From Actinomycetes bacterium (GTDB lineage Bacteria; Actinomycetota; Actinomycetes; Actinomycetales; Microbacteriaceae): a stretch of DNA of 5,366 nucleotides. The notes under the pieces were generated by a model, which saw only the letters and a list, made by a program, of their open reading frames with translations, ran no database searches and had not been told where the DNA came from. A program made the translations under genes and the position numbers. The stretch covers positions 1 through 5,366 of the forward strand of contig JAEYUT010000348.1 in the NCBI GenBank assembly GCA_023432305.1, written 5' to 3'. Below, one piece after another: positions 4,964 through 5,366 of this stretch (positions are counted from its first letter, which is position 1; each line of letters starts with the position of its first letter).

Positions 4964-4969
4964 TAGGAT
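4964..4969 (+). promoter_or_regulatory. Candidate -10 element of the gyrB promoter
   Basis: TAGGAT keeps T1, A2 and T6 of TATAAT and sits in a GGTAGGATCGA context common for actinobacterial housekeeping promoters. A start near 4975-4977 would give a leader of about 57 nt. No good -35 hexamer is visible at 16-18 bp upstream (CGGTTT at 4941-4946 is poor), so the promoter may rely on its -10 or on activators. It is the only plausible promoter in the gap and would allow gyrB expression separate from recF-dciA. Confidence 0.5.
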
Positions 4970-4970
4970 C

Positions 4971-5031
4971 GAGGGGTGTTCGTGTCCCCGATTCGGGGGA
5001 CGAGCACACGACCCACAGGAGACCACCCCTC
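4971..5031. repeat. Nested inverted repeats in the gyrB leader
   Basis: GAGGGGTG (4971-4978) and CACCCCTC (5024-5031) are a perfect 8-bp inverted repeat ending one base before the gyrB ATG. Inside it, GTCCCC (4984-4989) pairs with GGGGAC (4996-5001), and the outer bases TGTTC (4977-4981) can pair with GAGCA (5002-5006) including one G-T pair. The Shine-Dalgarno AGGAG (5017-5021) lies in the enclosed part. The outer stem and the extended inner hairpin share bases 4977-4978, so they compete there. If transcription starts near 4976, most of the left outer arm is absent from the RNA, and the repeat would then matter only as DNA. Confidence 0.5.
5017..5021 (+). promoter_or_regulatory. Ribosome binding site of gyrB (long spacing)
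   Basis: AGGAG precedes the ATG at 5033 by 11 nt, longer than the usual 5-9. The intervening ACCACCCCTCT includes the right arm of the leader inverted repeat. The ATG is still the best start because the following protein sequence matches GyrB N-termini of the expected length. Confidence 0.7.
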
Positions 5032-5032
5032 T

Positions 5033-5366
5033 ATGAATTCCTCCACTTCGCGTCCCGCCGGCGACAACTACGGCGCCGAAGCCATCCAGGTACTCGAAGG
5101 ACTCGAAGCGGTTCGCAAGCGGCCGGGAATGTACATCGGCTCGACCGGTCCGCGTGGTCTCCACCACCTCGTCTACGAGATCGTCGACAACTCGGTCGAT
5201 GAGGCTCTCGCCGGCTACTGCGACACGATCAGCGTCACGATCCTCGCGGACGGCGCGGTGCGCGTCGTCGACAACGGCCGCGGCATCCCGGTCGCCGAGC
5301 ACCCCGTCGAGAAGAAGTCGACGGTCGAGGTCGTGCTCACGATCCTGCACGCCGGCGGCAAGTTCG
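5033..5366 (+). CDS. gyrB: DNA gyrase subunit B (N-terminal 111 residues, 3' end outside window)
   Basis: GyrB carries the ATPase of DNA gyrase, the type IIA topoisomerase that introduces negative supercoils with GyrA. The fragment covers the start of the GHKL ATPase fold: [20 protein letters not shown] (14-33), [20 protein letters not shown] (34-53), with E49 equivalent to the E. coli catalytic base E42 and N53 to the Mg-binding N46, then VVDNGRGIP (78-86), with D80 equivalent to E. coli D73 that contacts adenine, and [11 protein letters not shown] (101-111), where the ATP-lid region begins. The frame stays open to the last base, so truncation is only by the window edge. The ATG start is preceded by AGGAG 11 nt away and its own candidate -10. 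gyrA normally follows in actinobacteria, but this lies beyond the window. Confidence 0.97.
   Translation, partial: MNSSTSRPAGDNYGAEAIQVLEGLEAVRKRPGMYIGSTGPRGLHHLVYEIVDNSVDEALAGYCDTISVTILADGAVRVVDNGRGIPVAEHPVEKKSTVEVVLTILHAGGKF

Noticed and set aside
4877..5350. Minus-strand open frame (157 codons) over the dciA-gyrB gap and gyrB start
   Set aside because: It overlaps the unmistakable GyrB coding sequence and the promoter region, and its product is an Asp/Arg/Val-rich shadow translation.
1..5366. An undescribed accessory system, mobile element or defence island
   Set aside because: Every coding stretch is accounted for by core replication, repair or pentose-phosphate genes in a known actinobacterial order. 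No transposase, integrase, att-like repeat or CRISPR-like array is visible.

Overview
This window is a core chromosomal replication-origin region from a high-GC Gram-positive (actinobacterium). The gene order is dnaA (3' part) - oriC - dnaN - gnd - recF - dciA (DUF721) - gyrB (5' part), all on the + strand. High GC in the genes (about two thirds by eye), frequent GTG starts, TTGTCCACA/TTATCCACA-type DnaA boxes and the dnaN-gnd-recF-DUF721-gyrB order all fit Actinobacteria. Protein wording, such as the DnaA C-terminus and a DnaN ending in QPNLLLR, suggests Microbacteriaceae, perhaps Microbacterium. That lower-rank placement comes from memory of the families, not from a search.

Layout: positions 1-783 encode the last 260 residues of DnaA, from just before Walker B through the DNA-binding domain. 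The 363-base gap 784-1146 is the presumed oriC. It has four minus-oriented DnaA boxes spaced in multiples of 11 bp, then a 41-nt imperfect palindrome starting at the next base, then plus-oriented boxes beside an AT-rich stretch that is the best candidate unwinding element. dnaN follows from a GTG start with a good Shine-Dalgarno. A short-form 6-phosphogluconate dehydrogenase (gnd) comes next, then recF 7 nt after the gnd stop, then dciA overlapping recF by 4 nt. A 146-base gap carries a candidate -10 element and nested inverted repeats before gyrB, which runs off the window end.

How the genes work together: DnaA opens oriC, DciA is the likely helicase-loading partner in bacteria without DnaC/DnaI, DnaN is the polymerase clamp, RecF acts in gap repair and fork restart, and GyrB supplies the gyrase ATPase. 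gnd is the metabolic outlier, although its presence here is a recurrent actinobacterial arrangement. I see no mobile element, CRISPR array, tRNA/rRNA or foreign-looking segment, and no undescribed multi-gene system. The points worth a second look are the oriC architecture, the gyrB leader, the DnaN C-terminal tail, and the start sites of gnd and recF.
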